Shown one piece after another: positions 40,565-52,300 of a stretch of 64,000 nucleotides of DNA (positions are counted from its first letter, which is position 1; each line of letters starts with the position of its first letter). Both the position numbers and the translations under genes were made by a program. Below the pieces are notes generated by a model that saw only the letters and a program-made list of their open reading frames with translations, was not told the DNA's origin and searched no databases. This DNA comes from Podospora pseudoanserina (lineage: Eukaryota > Ascomycota > Sordariomycetes > Sordariales > Podosporaceae): NCBI RefSeq assembly GCF_035222485.1, contig NW_026946672.1:1364001-1428000 (forward strand), in the 5' to 3' direction.

Positions 40565-43189
40565 TCAGAGAATAGACAACTCATCATCACTATCATCAGT
40601 CGCGCTATCCCCAACCCCCAACGACACTCTCGACGGCCTCGCCGGCCGAAACCTCGCAGGCTTGTTCCTGTTGAGCCAACTGTTCGTGCTACCTCTCGTC
40701 ACCAACACTTTCTTTCCTGAACTGCTGCTTCCGTCCAAGTCCATCCCTAGCTCATCACCACCTCTGGTGATCGGTCTTGATAGCCGTCTTGGTCTGGCCG
40801 AGAGGAGGCATTTCGGAACAACATGGCTTAGTTTGGTAGGTGATGAGGGCGGTTGGTCAAACCCGTCGTCGTCGTCGTTTTCCGGGAAAAGGTTCTCTTT
40901 GTTGTTGTCCTCAACTTCTGATTGGTCGTTTTGCTGGGCTTTGGAGGGGAAGGGTTCCGTGATGGGAGAGGTTGGGTCCACATCGTCGTCGTCCTCTGAC
41001 GCTGAGGAAGAGTTGGGTGCTGTGCCCTGCTCAATGCTGTCTTCTTCCGTGGCAGATGGAGGTTCTTCATGCTCGGAATCATGCTCGCCAAAATCCACCA
41101 GATCTTCCGCGTCGACATCATTCTCATCACTGACTTCATCCCCATGGTGGTCCTCTTGACTCTCCTCCTCAGAGTCCAACACCTCCCCAATCCCTGCTGA
41201 TCGTGCCGCCATCGAACCACGACCAACCCCCTTCTTCCCCCCCACCGTCCCAGGCGTAGCAGCAACCCACTCACTAATAACATCATCCCATTTGATACCC
41301 GAAAAATTCCCCCTCCTCCTCCCCCCCTCCGGAACCGGCGTAGCAGCCGCGTTCATCTTCGCTCTCAACCCCTCCGCAAAAGCATGATCCCTCATGTTCC
41401 CCGTACTTTCCGCCACGCGAAACGCCGCATCAACCTGGATATTACTCAATGCCCCCCTGGGCAAATCCAACTTCTGAAGCTTGTCGCACAGCTGCAAAAG
41501 ATACATGTGCGTGTCCAACCTCGTCCCACGAACGCAGTACTGCACTATCGATGCCAACAATGCGATGGTGGCATCATACTGAAGCATCAGACTGGCGTTT
41601 CCCTTGCAATTGAGCACACCCCTCCATGATGACTCTATCACCGCAGAAGAGGTAGTCGTGTCGACGCAGAGAAAGGAACAAAGAGCAAAGAGGTAGGTTC
41701 CGAGCTTGCGACCTTCCTTTTTGCGATGTCTGAGTTGTTTGGTGCACGTGTCTACCACGTATTGCACCCTTCGTCGGATGGTGGATGTTCGGTCTGTTGA
41801 TGACGAAGCAGCTGCCCCTTGGTCCTTTCCTTCCTGGCTGAGAAGAACAACAGCTCCGAGTGCTCCGATGGCGTCGACGAGTTGACTTTGTGGTTTGCCG
41901 CGAATGCGGGTTTGAGCAACGCCTCTTGGTCGGGTTGGTGAGGCATGGTCGCAGAGAAGTGTCAAAGTGGTGGTGGCCAGCTCAACCACATCATCGCATG
42001 GCTTCATTTGTGCTATCCGGGCGATGGTTGAATGCCATAGTTTTCTGAAGCCTCCCGTCAGAATCCACTCTGATGGTAGGAACCCACCTGAAAGTAGTGA
42101 GGCTACTTTATTGGGTGTAAGATCAGTGCTGTGACCCAGCGTGTGGATCACTCGTATGGGATGTAATGCTTGACAATGATCAAAATCATTGTCCCTCAAA
42201 GCTGGTCTTGGGTACTGGCGGAATATGAATGTATCGATCAGCGGCATGAATTCATTGCTCGGTAGGTATTCGTGGCATAATCTGATCAGCAAGCTCACTA
42301 TGTTGTCGTCAAACAGTCCCTCTTCAGCAGCTTCATGAACAATCTGTATGCTGTGAGCTCGTACAGCCAGACAGAGATTCTTCCAACCTTCAGCAGGCCC
42401 TAGGGCTTCCAACTCGTCGTATATTTCGAACGAGACGCCGCAGTCTTGTGGTTCTGGTTGTGAATCCTGATCCTTTTCGATCTCTTTCTTCTCCCAGCGT
42501 ATGTAGGCTGGTATCTTCCGGAGACACATTGCCATCAGAGACCTGGGAGCCGCAATATTCTCAACGCGATCCGGCCTGGTCTTTTTCAACAATGAATCCA
42601 GGGCTTTGACGACATGATAAAATAGCGCAAGCCTTTCGGGATCAATAGATGAACGAAGACGGGCTAGTTCCTCGTCAAACCTGCATCTCTTGACGCAATT
42701 CGAGTGGCCGCAGACTGTTACCTCAATTCTATTTTCTTGGATAACAGGAGAAGACTGCTCATGGTTTCTGATGCGGCGTAGATGTGGTGTTGGGAAAACG
42801 GTATCTTGGGAAGGCCTGGCTCCTGGTAAATTCCGTTGTCTTACTGTACCATCTCTCGGGGGTGTGGTTGTCGCTGATGATGAATCCTCGGCCGGTGACC
42901 TTTGCGATCCTTTCCGAGAGTATTTCCGAGTCATTCTCTTTTTGGTCGAGTACTCTTCATCAGACTCGGGATATCCTCTGTCCCTCTTGCCGAGCACGAC
43001 ACTTTTCCGTGGCCGGCCTCTTGTTATTTGGCTCTGCTGGGGCTGTGTTGAATCCGAGTTGCGCCTAACTGCAGCCTTCCGTTCCTTGATCTTTTTGAGA
43101 GCGGTGATATGGGCCAAGAGAGGACGGAGCAAACGGTGGCATTGTTTGGCAGTCCATAGCCCCTGCATCACGGGCGCGGACGCCCTCAT
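40565..43189 (-). CDS. Orphan nuclear protein with AT-hook and KEN box
   Basis: Intronless 874-codon frame with a clean ATG at 43189. I do not recognise the family. Visible features are a hydrophobic-basic start (LWTAKQCHRLLRPLLAHITA) and an AT-hook-like RGRPRK at 57-62 inside a Lys/Arg- and Ser-rich region with nuclear-localisation character. A Cys/His patch C160-G-H162-x2-C165-x3-C169 follows. Residues about 170-610 form a predicted helical, probably repeat-like, domain. A long acidic Ser/Asp/Glu region (about 650-790) contains KEN at 764-766, the APC/C degron motif. The basic C-terminus has STNSWLNRNKPARFRPARPS. It shares a 796-bp divergent promoter region with CLU1. Chromatin or cell-cycle function is inference from motifs only. 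Confidence 0.8.
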   Translation of the reverse strand: MRASAPVMQGLWTAKQCHRLLRPLLAHITALKKIKERKAAVRRNSDSTQPQQSQITRGRPRKSVVLGKRDRGYPESDEEYSTKKRMTRKYSRKGSQRSPAEDSSSATTTPPRDGTVRQRNLPGARPSQDTVFPTPHLRRIRNHEQSSPVIQENRIEVTVCGHSNCVKRCRFDEELARLRSSIDPERLALFYHVVKALDSLLKKTRPDRVENIAAPRSLMAMCLRKIPAYIRWEKKEIEKDQDSQPEPQDCGVSFEIYDELEALGPAEGWKNLCLAVRAHSIQIVHEAAEEGLFDDNIVSLLIRLCHEYLPSNEFMPLIDTFIFRQYPRPALRDNDFDHCQALHPIRVIHTLGHSTDLTPNKVASLLSGGFLPSEWILTGGFRKLWHSTIARIAQMKPCDDVVELATTTLTLLCDHASPTRPRGVAQTRIRGKPQSQLVDAIGALGAVVLLSQEGKDQGAAASSSTDRTSTIRRRVQYVVDTCTKQLRHRKKEGRKLGTYLFALCSFLCVDTTTSSAVIESSWRGVLNCKGNASLMLQYDATIALLASIVQYCVRGTRLDTHMYLLQLCDKLQKLDLPRGALSNIQVDAAFRVAESTGNMRDHAFAEGLRAKMNAAATPVPEGGRRRGNFSGIKWDDVISEWVAATPGTVGGKKGVGRGSMAARSAGIGEVLDSEEESQEDHHGDEVSDENDVDAEDLVDFGEHDSEHEEPPSATEEDSIEQGTAPNSSSASEDDDDVDPTSPITEPFPSKAQQNDQSEVEDNNKENLFPENDDDDGFDQPPSSPTKLSHVVPKCLLSARPRRLSRPITRGGDELGMDLDGSSSSGKKVLVTRGSTNSWLNRNKPARFRPARPSRVSLGVGDSATDDSDDELSIL

Positions 43190-43985
43190 TTGTTACCGTT
43201 ATAGAGTCTTGATTTTCCAAAAGATATAAAGCGTAAAGTATTGTATTTATGTACGAATAGGCATGGATAGCGATCGCAGCGGCGTGCGTAATAAGTCGTG
43301 TAAGTCAAGTCGATGAGATGCCGCGACGAATGAATGAAGTGGATGTTTTCATTCGTTGTCTGGGGTCAATATGTTTACATCATCCCCGGATGCGGCCTAG
43401 CGTGCCACCCAGGATTCTGGAAAGTCGCCAACCCGCCAAGTCTCCCGCACCGCATCGCTGATGCTCAAATCCCGACTCGCCCGACTCGTGCCGAGAGGCG
43501 ACGAGAGGCCCGTGTGTGGGGTACTTGGATACTTGACTCAGTGGGTTGATCACTGAGCCGGCATTGTTTCCGCCCCGCCCCGTTAGGCCGGCCTGAAAGC
43601 TGCATCATAGGTTGCCGGCAAAGAAAAAAAAAAGTTAGAAGAATATTCAGCGCAAAAAAGATAAAAAAGAACCCCTCATCAGTTGGCTCAGATCAAGCGA
43701 AAGAAAAACACAGTCCTTCTGTCCGCTATAGACTGTCTCTTCCTTCCCTGGACGCCTGTATATTCTTCTGATTGGGCCTTTCTTTCCTTTCCTTCCAATT
43801 CCTTGGCTCGACGCTCGACACTTCCAATTTTTTCACCCACTTTTTGCTTCGACAGCAAATCTCGAAATACCAACCGCTGGAGGTCGCACCCACATCTTTA
43901 TAGAACACATTCTACAGCCGCCTTGTCTTTGCTCAGCATTGCATCCTTGCGATATCGGCAACTTAGAAAAAGAAATCAAGTCAAC
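43190..43985. promoter_or_regulatory. Divergent promoter region, orphan gene / CLU1
   Basis: 796 bp between the start codons of the minus-strand orphan gene and plus-strand CLU1. The CLU1 side has a pyrimidine-rich leader (43790-43900). No specific factor site was identified with confidence. Confidence 0.6.
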
Positions 43986-46900
43986 ATGGCTGACGCAACA
44001 TCCACCACTGCTGCTGCTGCCCCTCCGAGTATGCAACCCCTCACTTATATGATGATGGTGGTGGTTCTGCTTGTCTAACACACGAAAAACTTACAGAGGA
44101 GCCAGTAGCCGACGAGCAAAACGTCGAGAAGCCTGCCGAGACCCAGACCGAAGAGGTGGTGGAGGAGGAGGAGGAGGAGGAGGAGCAGCTTGAAGGTGTG
44201 TGACCACCTACCCACCTCATCTACACTATGCCATCCTCTCTAACCTTCCTGTAGACGCTCCCTTCATCGTCAAGATCGTTCTTCCCCATGACGATAAGAC
44301 CTTTGAACTCCCGGTATGTTGTGTGGTGCCATGTATGGCGCTGGAGGCAGTATGCTAAACAGAAGCGCAGGTGTCACCATTGGAACAAATCCACGAAATC
44401 AGACAATCGATCATTGAACACCCGATTGCTGTACAATACTCGTGTTTCCACCTCGAGCACAATGGGCAGCGCATCAACGACTTCATCAACGTTTCCGATG
44501 TTGAGGGCCTCGCCAACAATTCAGAGTTGCATGTGGTGGAGGACCCATACAGCGAAAAGGAGGCCAGAATTCACTTCATCAGGGTCAGGGAGTTGATTGG
44601 GGCCGCTGGGGACCGTACCGACACGGTACAGGGCATCCTGTCGGGTGCTTCGGTCTTTGACGATGTGGTAGCCGAGGCTGACAAGCAGGCCGGGGCCGAG
44701 GTCGCTGTCCAGGAGTACAACTTCGAGGCGGGCGTGAGCCCCTCCATTTTGCTTCCCAAGGAGCACGAGGCTGCGCCAAAGACTGTCAAGCTGATCACCT
44801 TGTCCTCATGGAACCCTCCTCCTGCGCCTCTCAGGCAAAAGGGCCACTTGCTTTACCTGACCATCACAACAAACGAGGGCGAGCAGTTCCAGGTTACCTC
44901 CCACGCCGGTGGTTTCTATGTCAACAACTCTTCCAACAGCAAGTTCGACCCATCACCGAAGCAGGACAAGAAGGCTGGTGTTATTTCGGCCCACTCCTTG
45001 TACACTCTTCTCGAGAAGCTCTCACCATCGTTTGCTGAAAGCTACGAGGCCTTCCAGAAGTTTGCTAATCGCAAGGATCCCCTCGCCACTTTCCAGATCG
45101 GCAACACTGTGCCATCCGCCCCATGGCTCGTGCCATCCACCTCCTCACCTTTGGTCGCTCACATTGCCGACCCTACGAGATCACAGGAGACCTTCCTCCT
45201 CGGTGGTGCCGAGAACACCGACTCGCTCCGTGATTGGAACGAGGAGTTTCAATCTGCCAGAGAATTGCCCAAGGATACCATCCAGGACCGTGTCTTCAGA
45301 GAGCGACTTATCGCAAAACTCCACGCTGATTACAACGACGCTGCTGCTCGCGGCGCCGTTCTCGTTGCTCGTGGCGAGGTTGCTCCTCTCAACCCTACCG
45401 AGGGCCGGGATGCGCAGATTTTTGTCTACAACAACGTCTTCTTCTCGTTCGGAGCTGACGGCGTCGGCACCTTCACCAGCGAGGGCGGCGACGAGGCTGC
45501 CAAGGTTGCTACTGGCAAGGACGTTTTCGGTGTGAAGCTCGTGAACCAGCTCGACATTGACGGTCTTTACACTCCTGGCACCGTTGTCGTTGACTACCTT
45601 GGCAAGCGGATTGTCGGTCAGAGCATAGTACCTGGCATCTTTAAGCAGCCCGAGCCTGGTGAGAACCAGATTCACTACGGTGCTGTTGATGGCAAGGATG
45701 TCGTTGCTGCCGATGAGGCCTTTGCCCCCGGCTTTGCGACGCTTGCTAGCTATCTGCGGGTCAAGAAGCACGCCGTTTGGGACAAAGAGAACAAGCGCCA
45801 TGATCTCGAAGCCAGTGTTGAGATGAAGGGCCTTCTTGGAACCGACGGTCGCAAGTACGTCCTTGACTTGTACCGCATCACCCCCTTGGATATCCAGTGG
45901 ATGGAGGAGGCCAGCCCCGAGGGTGCTGAGTACCCCCACCGCATGACTGTCCTCCGTCCTGAGCTCGTTGAGTCTTTGAGCAAGCAGAAGGCCCGCGAGT
46001 ATCTCAGTGCTGAGGTCAGCAAGCGTGACTCTAAGAAGACCAAGGAGGTTAAGGAGGAGGCCAAGGAGGAGGCCAAGGAGGAGGCCAAGGAGGAGGCCAA
46101 GGAGGAGGCCAAGGAGGAGACCAAGGTGGAGATCAAGGAGGAGGAGGAGAAGGAGAGAGAAGCCAAGGAGGAGGGTGCCGAGGAGGCCGAGGAGAAGAAG
46201 GAGGAGGAGAAGACTGATAGGATAGACATGTCTGGCTTCAAGTTTGCCCTGAACCCCGATGTCTTCAGCGGCCAGGTCCCCCAGACCGACGAGGAGAAGG
46301 AGGAGATGGCCAAGGATGAGCAAGACGTCCGTGATGCTTGCAAGTATCTCACTGAAACCGTCATCCCCACTCTCTTGCGCGACCTCAAGGAGTCAGATAT
46401 CAGCTTCCCCATGGATGGTCGCTCTTTGAGCGCTCTCCTCCACCGCCGCGGTATCAACATGCGCTACCTTGGTAAATTGGCCCAGAAGAGCGTTCCGGAG
46501 ACGACCGACAAGGAGGAGAAGGTTGATGGCGATCGTCTCAAGTGCTTCCGCGAGGTCTGTGTGCGCGAGATGATCGCCAGAGCGTTCAAGCACATCGCTG
46601 CCAAGTACCTCAAGAGCCTGCCCTTGTCGCTGACCTCGGCCTGCTTCGCCCACCTTTACAACTGCCTTCTCGGCTTTGGTCTCAACCCCAAGCCCGAGGC
46701 TGAGATCGACGAGGCCTACCGCGCCCTTTTCAGCGATGCTGATCTTGCCTTTGAGAAGGTTACTCCTGAGAGTCTCAGGGAGGAGGTCCAGCACGAAGTG
46801 GCTCGCCGCTTCAGATACACTCTGGCCGAGAACTGGTACACCGAGGCCAGGCCCGTGCAGCTGCTCCGTGAGACTGCCCTGAAGCTCGGTCTTCAACTTC

Positions 46901-48111
46901 AGGCCTCCAAGTTTCACTTCACCCAGGCTGAGGCTGATGCTGCCGCCGCTGCTGCTACGCCGGCGCCTGCGCCAGTCCAGACTAACGGCCAAGCTGCCGC
47001 TGAGTCTACCGGCAGCAAGAAGAAGAAGGGCAAGAAGGCTCGTGATACTTCCCCATCCAGCATTGTCTCGACCACAGTCCCGCACACCTTCAGCCCGGAT
47101 GACTTTGTCAACGTGGTGCCCCTCATCAAGGACTCTTGCCCCAGGAGCGCCTTGGCCGAAGAGGCTCTCGAGGCTGGCCGTCTCTCTATTTACCAAGGTC
47201 AAAAGAAGATCGGCGAGGACCTCCTTCTTGAGTCCCTCTCTCTCCACGAGCAAATCTATGGCCTCGTCCATCCCGAGGTTGCTCAGATGTACCACACCCT
47301 TTCTCAGATGTATTTCAATCTAGACCAGAAGGATGCGGCCGTCGAGCTTGCCAGAAAGGCTGTTATTGTGAGCGAGCGGACGCTTGGCATCGACTCGGCC
47401 GAGACGGTGTTGAACTACCTCAACTTGAGTCTCTTCCTCCACCAGCGTGGCGACAGCAAGATTGCTCTCGTGTACGCCAGACACGCGCTTGACGTGTGGA
47501 AGTTGATTTATGGACCGGACCACCCAGACACCATCACGACGATCAACAACTACGCGGTGATGCTGCAGAGCATCAGGGCCTACACTGAGTCTCGCCGGTG
47601 GTTTGAGGAGTCTCTCCGGGTCTGCGATCAGGTCTTTGGCAGAAACTCGATCAACTCTGCCACTCTTCTTTTCCAGCTCGCCCAGGCTCTTGCCCTCGAC
47701 CAGGACGCGAAGGCTGCTGTTGACCGCATGAAGGAAAGCTACAGCATCTTCAAGGCCCTCTTGGGTGCCGACGACAAGAACACCAAGGAGGCCGAGCACT
47801 GGCTTACGCAGCTGACACACAATGCTGTGTCTATTGCCAGGCAGACAAAGGAACTTGCGGCCAAGAGGGCGCGTGCCGGCTACAAGTTCACCTCGAGCGG
47901 CGTCGGCGTGGGTTCGGTCACTGGTGCGCCCGCGCAGCTTCCTGGCGCCAGGGGAGCTGCTCCTAGTACCAAGGATAGTCGTAACATCGATGAGCTTATG
48001 AAGTACATTGAGGGCGGTGACAAGAAGACCAAGGGCGGGAGCGGTGGTGGCAAGAAGCGCCCTGGTAAGGCCAACCCCAAGAGACGGGGTGGCGCTTCCG
48101 GCACTGCTTGA
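43986..48111 (+). CDS. clu1: Clustered mitochondria protein CLU1 (eIF3-associated)
   Basis: Cytosolic RNA-associated protein needed for normal mitochondrial distribution, co-purifying with eIF3 in yeast. Four exons, 43986..44028, 44097..44195, 44255..44313 and 44371..48111, give 1313 residues. Order: Ala/acidic leader with a nine-Glu run; CLU N-terminal ubiquitin-like region (PFIVKIVLPHDDKTFELP onward, about 50-140); CLU domain (about 355-600); a Lys/Glu repeat linker (about 620-680); a middle eIF3 p135-type region (about 700-890); a Lys-rich spacer (about 925-935); TPR repeats (about 995-1215); and a Gly/Lys-rich tail. The three small 5' exons have normal GT-AG introns of 57-68 nt. Length and order match fungal CLU1. 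Codon use is strongly biased, and a long antisense frame inside is a by-product of that. Confidence 0.96.
46045..46150. repeat. 12-bp tandem repeat (KEEA)n inside CLU1
   Basis: GAGGCCAAGGAG-type units repeat about six times and encode Lys-Glu-Glu-Ala copies, predicted to form a single charged alpha-helix between the CLU domain and the eIF3-like region. Confidence 0.95.
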
Positions 48112-49856
48112 ATCTAGTTCTTGACGTTGTCTCGCTGTTCTTTTTCCTTGTTTCGGGTCTAGCTTTTCCAGCAAGTTTGGTGCGGGAAAGGGTGAGGGGG
48201 GAAACTTTCTCGGGAACAAAAAAGTTTTTTCCATCTCTTATCATCTTCTGTCACTGTATAAACTCATAGGGCAATTTTTTTTGCTTCCTTTCTCCATCAC
48301 TCACACGGGGCGTTGGATGAAGACACATAAACATGGCTCTTATGCACAAAGCTCTTGCACTTATTGTCTTTTTTCTCTTTTCGTCGTCATGGCACTTGTA
48401 CATATTTTACTGCTGGAAAGGCTCAAAACAGGCAAAGGGGAAAAAGGGTATTTTATTGATGAATAAAATGGGATGGGGGTTGAGGGAAGGAGGGAGACAA
48501 AACATCATTGACGCAAAGCGAAAAAGGTGGAAATGCAGCGATGGATGATGGGAAAATTGGGAGGGGGGAGTTTATTTTTTGGGGGGAGATATACAAGCGG
48601 GAAAATAAATGAGAAATCTTCACTCTTACAGACTGATGTGGCTTTATTGTTTGGGATTTTGTGGTTGTGAGGTTGGGCGTGTTTTTTTGGTGGGTGGTGG
48701 CTGGGGGAGAAGAGTGGTAGGTTTGTTGACAGCCCCTTTTTTTTTTAAGGATACTCCTGACTGGGAGGCTGGCAGGTTTTATTTGGGGGGCTGCTTTCAC
48801 ATGGGAGCTTGAGGAGAGGGATTGTCTTTGTTTGCATTTTGATAGAAGGTCTTGGTTTAATTACTGCAGAGTTGATTCCAGTACCTGCAGAATTTGTTGC
48901 CGACTTTGACAGGAGATGGCTCGAGACTCGATGCTCTGACAAAGTGTGGGCAGCTACCAGTGAATTAAGTTTGAGGCGCAACCCCTTTCCTTGGTTGACT
49001 TTTTTTTATTTTTTTTTATCTCTCACAAGATAAGGTGTCAGTCAAGTGGATATCTTGGAGATTGCACATGGGACACAAAAAAGTTATTGATTTTATTTTT
49101 TTGAACTTTTGGGGACGAGGCTGGGCAGAGAATAAAAACAGGGAAAGCAAACAGCCACTTTGCCTGCCTGCCACCTCTTTTTTTATCTCCGGATTGGTGA
49201 GGGACGACTCCTTTGATGACGAACAAAGTCGACGAGGATTGCACGTGCGTTTCCACAGTTGCCCCCACTGTAAGGGCAAATTCATGACTGTGATTGGTTG
49301 AGTCGAGGGGTCGCGCGCCTTTGAATCGCCCGACGCGAAAAACCAGCGTTCGTGTGGTCAATTAAACAATCGCCCACCTTCACCAAACCAACACCAACAA
49401 AAGTGCGCCGACTCGACCAGTCCGAGGACTCCTTCGTCATTGTCTCCCAACGAAGCAATCGCGGGATCGCCCCTCCGACCACTCACACTCCACACGCTCC
49501 TTTTTATACATTTTTACTTTTTTAACTTGTTACTGTCGATCAAGTTGAAGTTTATCACGGAGTACTCCCACCAGTTCCTAACCCCAGTGCGCGTGTCGCA
49601 TTCAAGCAAGCTCCGAGCGACAGCTAGAAACCAGGAAGCAGCATCACCCACTCCCACTCCCAACCGCAAAAAGCTCTCTCCTTGAGCTCTCCTCAGCTGC
49701 CCTGCGGCTCAACCTCTCTGCTGTCCATTCATTCGTCCACATCCGACAACAACCCCTCACTCGGAACGCCGTCGACACTCATGGTCACAGCCGGCGCATC
49801 TTGTTTGCGACAATCCAAATAAAAAAAAAGATAAAAAAAAAACACAACATCCAACA
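48112..49856. other. Intergenic between CLU1 and the forkhead gene
   Basis: Left part is the CLU1 3' region. The right end carries a C/T-rich leader and an A-rich tract just before the forkhead ATG. No gene is recognised. T runs occur at 48737-48747 and 49000-49018. Confidence 0.6.
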
Positions 49857-52300
49857 ATGCCTTCACCCCGCGCACAACGCGCCCGCAGAGAGACTCGCAG
49901 CGAGGCTGTCGTCGAGCACTCTTCCCCGTCGCGCCCGTCGAAGCGTCGTAAAAAGGTACCCCATCTCCATCTCCAACCCCGCGCTGGCGCTGGCGCATTT
50001 GCAACTGAAGCCGCATCGTCAATGTTTTCTTTGAACCCCTCCCCCTCCTTTTCTTGGACCTGCATCCCACTAGCTCCATCATCATGTATGGGTCGCTGAC
50101 ATGTAATGTGTCAAACGATAGAATGACGACGTCACCGAAGCTCCCGATGCGGCTGTCGAGCCTGCCGACGAGGGTGATTCCTCGCATGTCGCCGACCAAT
50201 CGACCACGCCCTTGACGGACGAGGAACTTATAACAAAGGTGTCCCGTAGTCTTCACGCGTCCGCGCAGCCGAACCAGCTCGTCCAGGCCAGCAGGGATCA
50301 TTCAAACCTGCTTCACGAGAACAATAACGAGGGTGTTCAGGCCTATGCAAAGCTTGCCGCCTCGGACTGGACTTATTTCATCAGGCAGCTCAAGGTCAAT
50401 ATTGGACGCTGTCCCGACCCTCCGGCCGCACCTGCTCCTGCGCCAGCGCCGGCCGACTCTCAGGGGAGCTCGGCTCCGCCTGTCGCTGACGACAATGCCG
50501 TTCACGTCGATCTCGGACCTAGTAAGATGATTTCGAGGCTGCACGCCGTCATCTACTTTGATGGGGACCAGGAGGCGTGGCGCCTGACGGTCAAAGGTCG
50601 CAATGCGCTCAAGGTCGATGGCATCCCTTGGAGGAATGGGCAATCTGGCGTTTTGAAGAGCGGTGAGGTTATCGAGATTGGCGGGGTCGAGATGATGTTT
50701 GTCCTCCCTGTTGAGCTTAGCCCGCTCGCCATACACAAACAGTACCTGGAGCGCGCGGGCATCGGGAAGCCGGAACCAGCTGGCGCTCCCGTCCGGCCGG
50801 TCCGCCATCCGCTTCCCTCGGGTGATGGCCTTCACTCGAGCTCACCCAACAAGTCATCTCGAGGTCATGGTGCCCAAAAGACGCTGGCGCCTGCGCCTCC
50901 CGACTACAAGCGACCAGGTACGCCCCCCTCGATTCGTCGTGTAGGGTTGGGCGTCAAGGGGCCGAATGTTGATTCCACTCCCGGGCCTATCTTGATGACC
51001 AACTCGGATGTCGATCTGAGCCTCGATGAAAATGCGCACATCAAGCCCCAATACAGCTACGCTCAGCTAATCACACAGGCCATCATTTCCACGCCCGATC
51101 ACAAATGCACACTGGCGGGGATTTACCACTTTATCACTACCAAGTATGCCTACTACCGCCATCAACCAGCTGGTGGCTGGCAGAACTCCATCCGTCACAA
51201 TCTCTCCCTACACAAAGCGTTTGAAAAGGTGGCAAGGCACTCTGATGAGCCGGGCAAGGGCATGAAGTGGCAGCTGGTGGCCGAGAACCGCGAAGAAATG
51301 ATCAAGCAAACCTGGCGTGTCGGTCGAGGCGGCCACCGCGGGGCGTCTAGTAATCCGTCCTCACCATCGTCGGCCCAGCTGAACTACATCACCTCGGGAC
51401 CGCGCGACATGGCCGCAGCCAGGGATCCCGTTTCTTCTGCCCGAAAGAGAAAGGTTTCCCCTTCTGGTTCCCCGCAACCCCGGACGGTTCTACGCACCAC
51501 CGAAGCAGCGGCTCACTCCACACCCGTCCGAGCGACCAGGAAACCCCTCCCTGACGAGCCGGGGAAAGATCTTGACGGCAGCCCGTTGCCCCGGGCGGCG
51601 AGGAAGCCGGCGGCTTCGAGCGCTCTGGGCATGGTGGAGAATGCTCCCGGTTCGCCGACGCTGACGTCAAGCTACGACGCGAACGAGGATCACTTGTCGC
51701 AGTTTGTCACGCCTGCCCCGCCGAGGGTGCACCCGAGGCTGGCGCCGCCGAGCACGGCGCAGAGGCCGAGTCAGCACATGCCTACTAGTTCGCCGGCGCC
51801 GTTTTGGAGGTATGCTGATTTTGGGAGCACACCGCTGAAGGCACCGGCGGGGTTTGAGGTGGGCAGTCCGACAAAGGGGGGTCCGGTGGGTGGTTTGGGG
51901 GGGGATGTGAAGGGGGAGCAGCAGGTGGCTAGCAGTCCACCGCCGGTTGTGCAGTCGAGGAGGGAGAGGAGCAAGAGCCCGGTGGGGGGTGTGCCGCCGC
52001 AGAGTCCGACGAGACGAGGGGGCAGTGTGGGTGCTGTCGTCGCGCCTGGGGGGTTGGAGGATGAGGAAGGGGAGGTGGGGGGTGGGATGCCGGAGGAGGA
52101 GGGGTTTGATTTGACGAAGTGAGTAATTTTTTTTTGTCTTGCCAATCTTGATGACGAGAAGCTAACAAAAAAATAGGGGGTTCCAAAGCATTAGCAGTTT
52201 CCACGCCACGGTCGTCAAGCCTGGTTCCAATGGGGAGTCGCAGTCGCAGTCTCAGGGGACGAATGCCAATGGAGATCCTGAGACGCAGGAGAGTGTTTGA
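49857..52300 (+). CDS. fkh2: FHA-forkhead transcription factor (Fkh1/Fkh2-like)
   Basis: Nuclear regulator; yeast Fkh1/2 with the same FHA plus forkhead layout control G2/M genes. Three exons, 49857..49955, 50122..52118 and 52177..52300, give 739 residues. Exon 1 encodes a short basic leader (MPSPRAQRARRETRS) and ends RRKK before a 166-nt intron. The FHA domain is at about 110-225 with the core SRLHAVIYFD and a Gly-rich phosphopeptide face. The forkhead domain is at about 340-430 with KPQYSYAQLITQAI, helix 3 WQNSIRHNLSLHKAF and wing GKGMKW. The C-terminus is Pro/Ser-rich with many SP/TP sites, which fits CDK control. The last intron has a GTGAGT donor and TAG acceptor. Intact forkhead recognition residues favour Fkh1/2 over Fhl1. 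Confidence 0.93.

Noticed and set aside
45181-46323. 380-codon antisense frame opposite CLU1 (Leu-rich)
   Set aside because: The Leu-rich text is the complement of Lys/Glu repeat codons in CLU1. It has no start context or domain.
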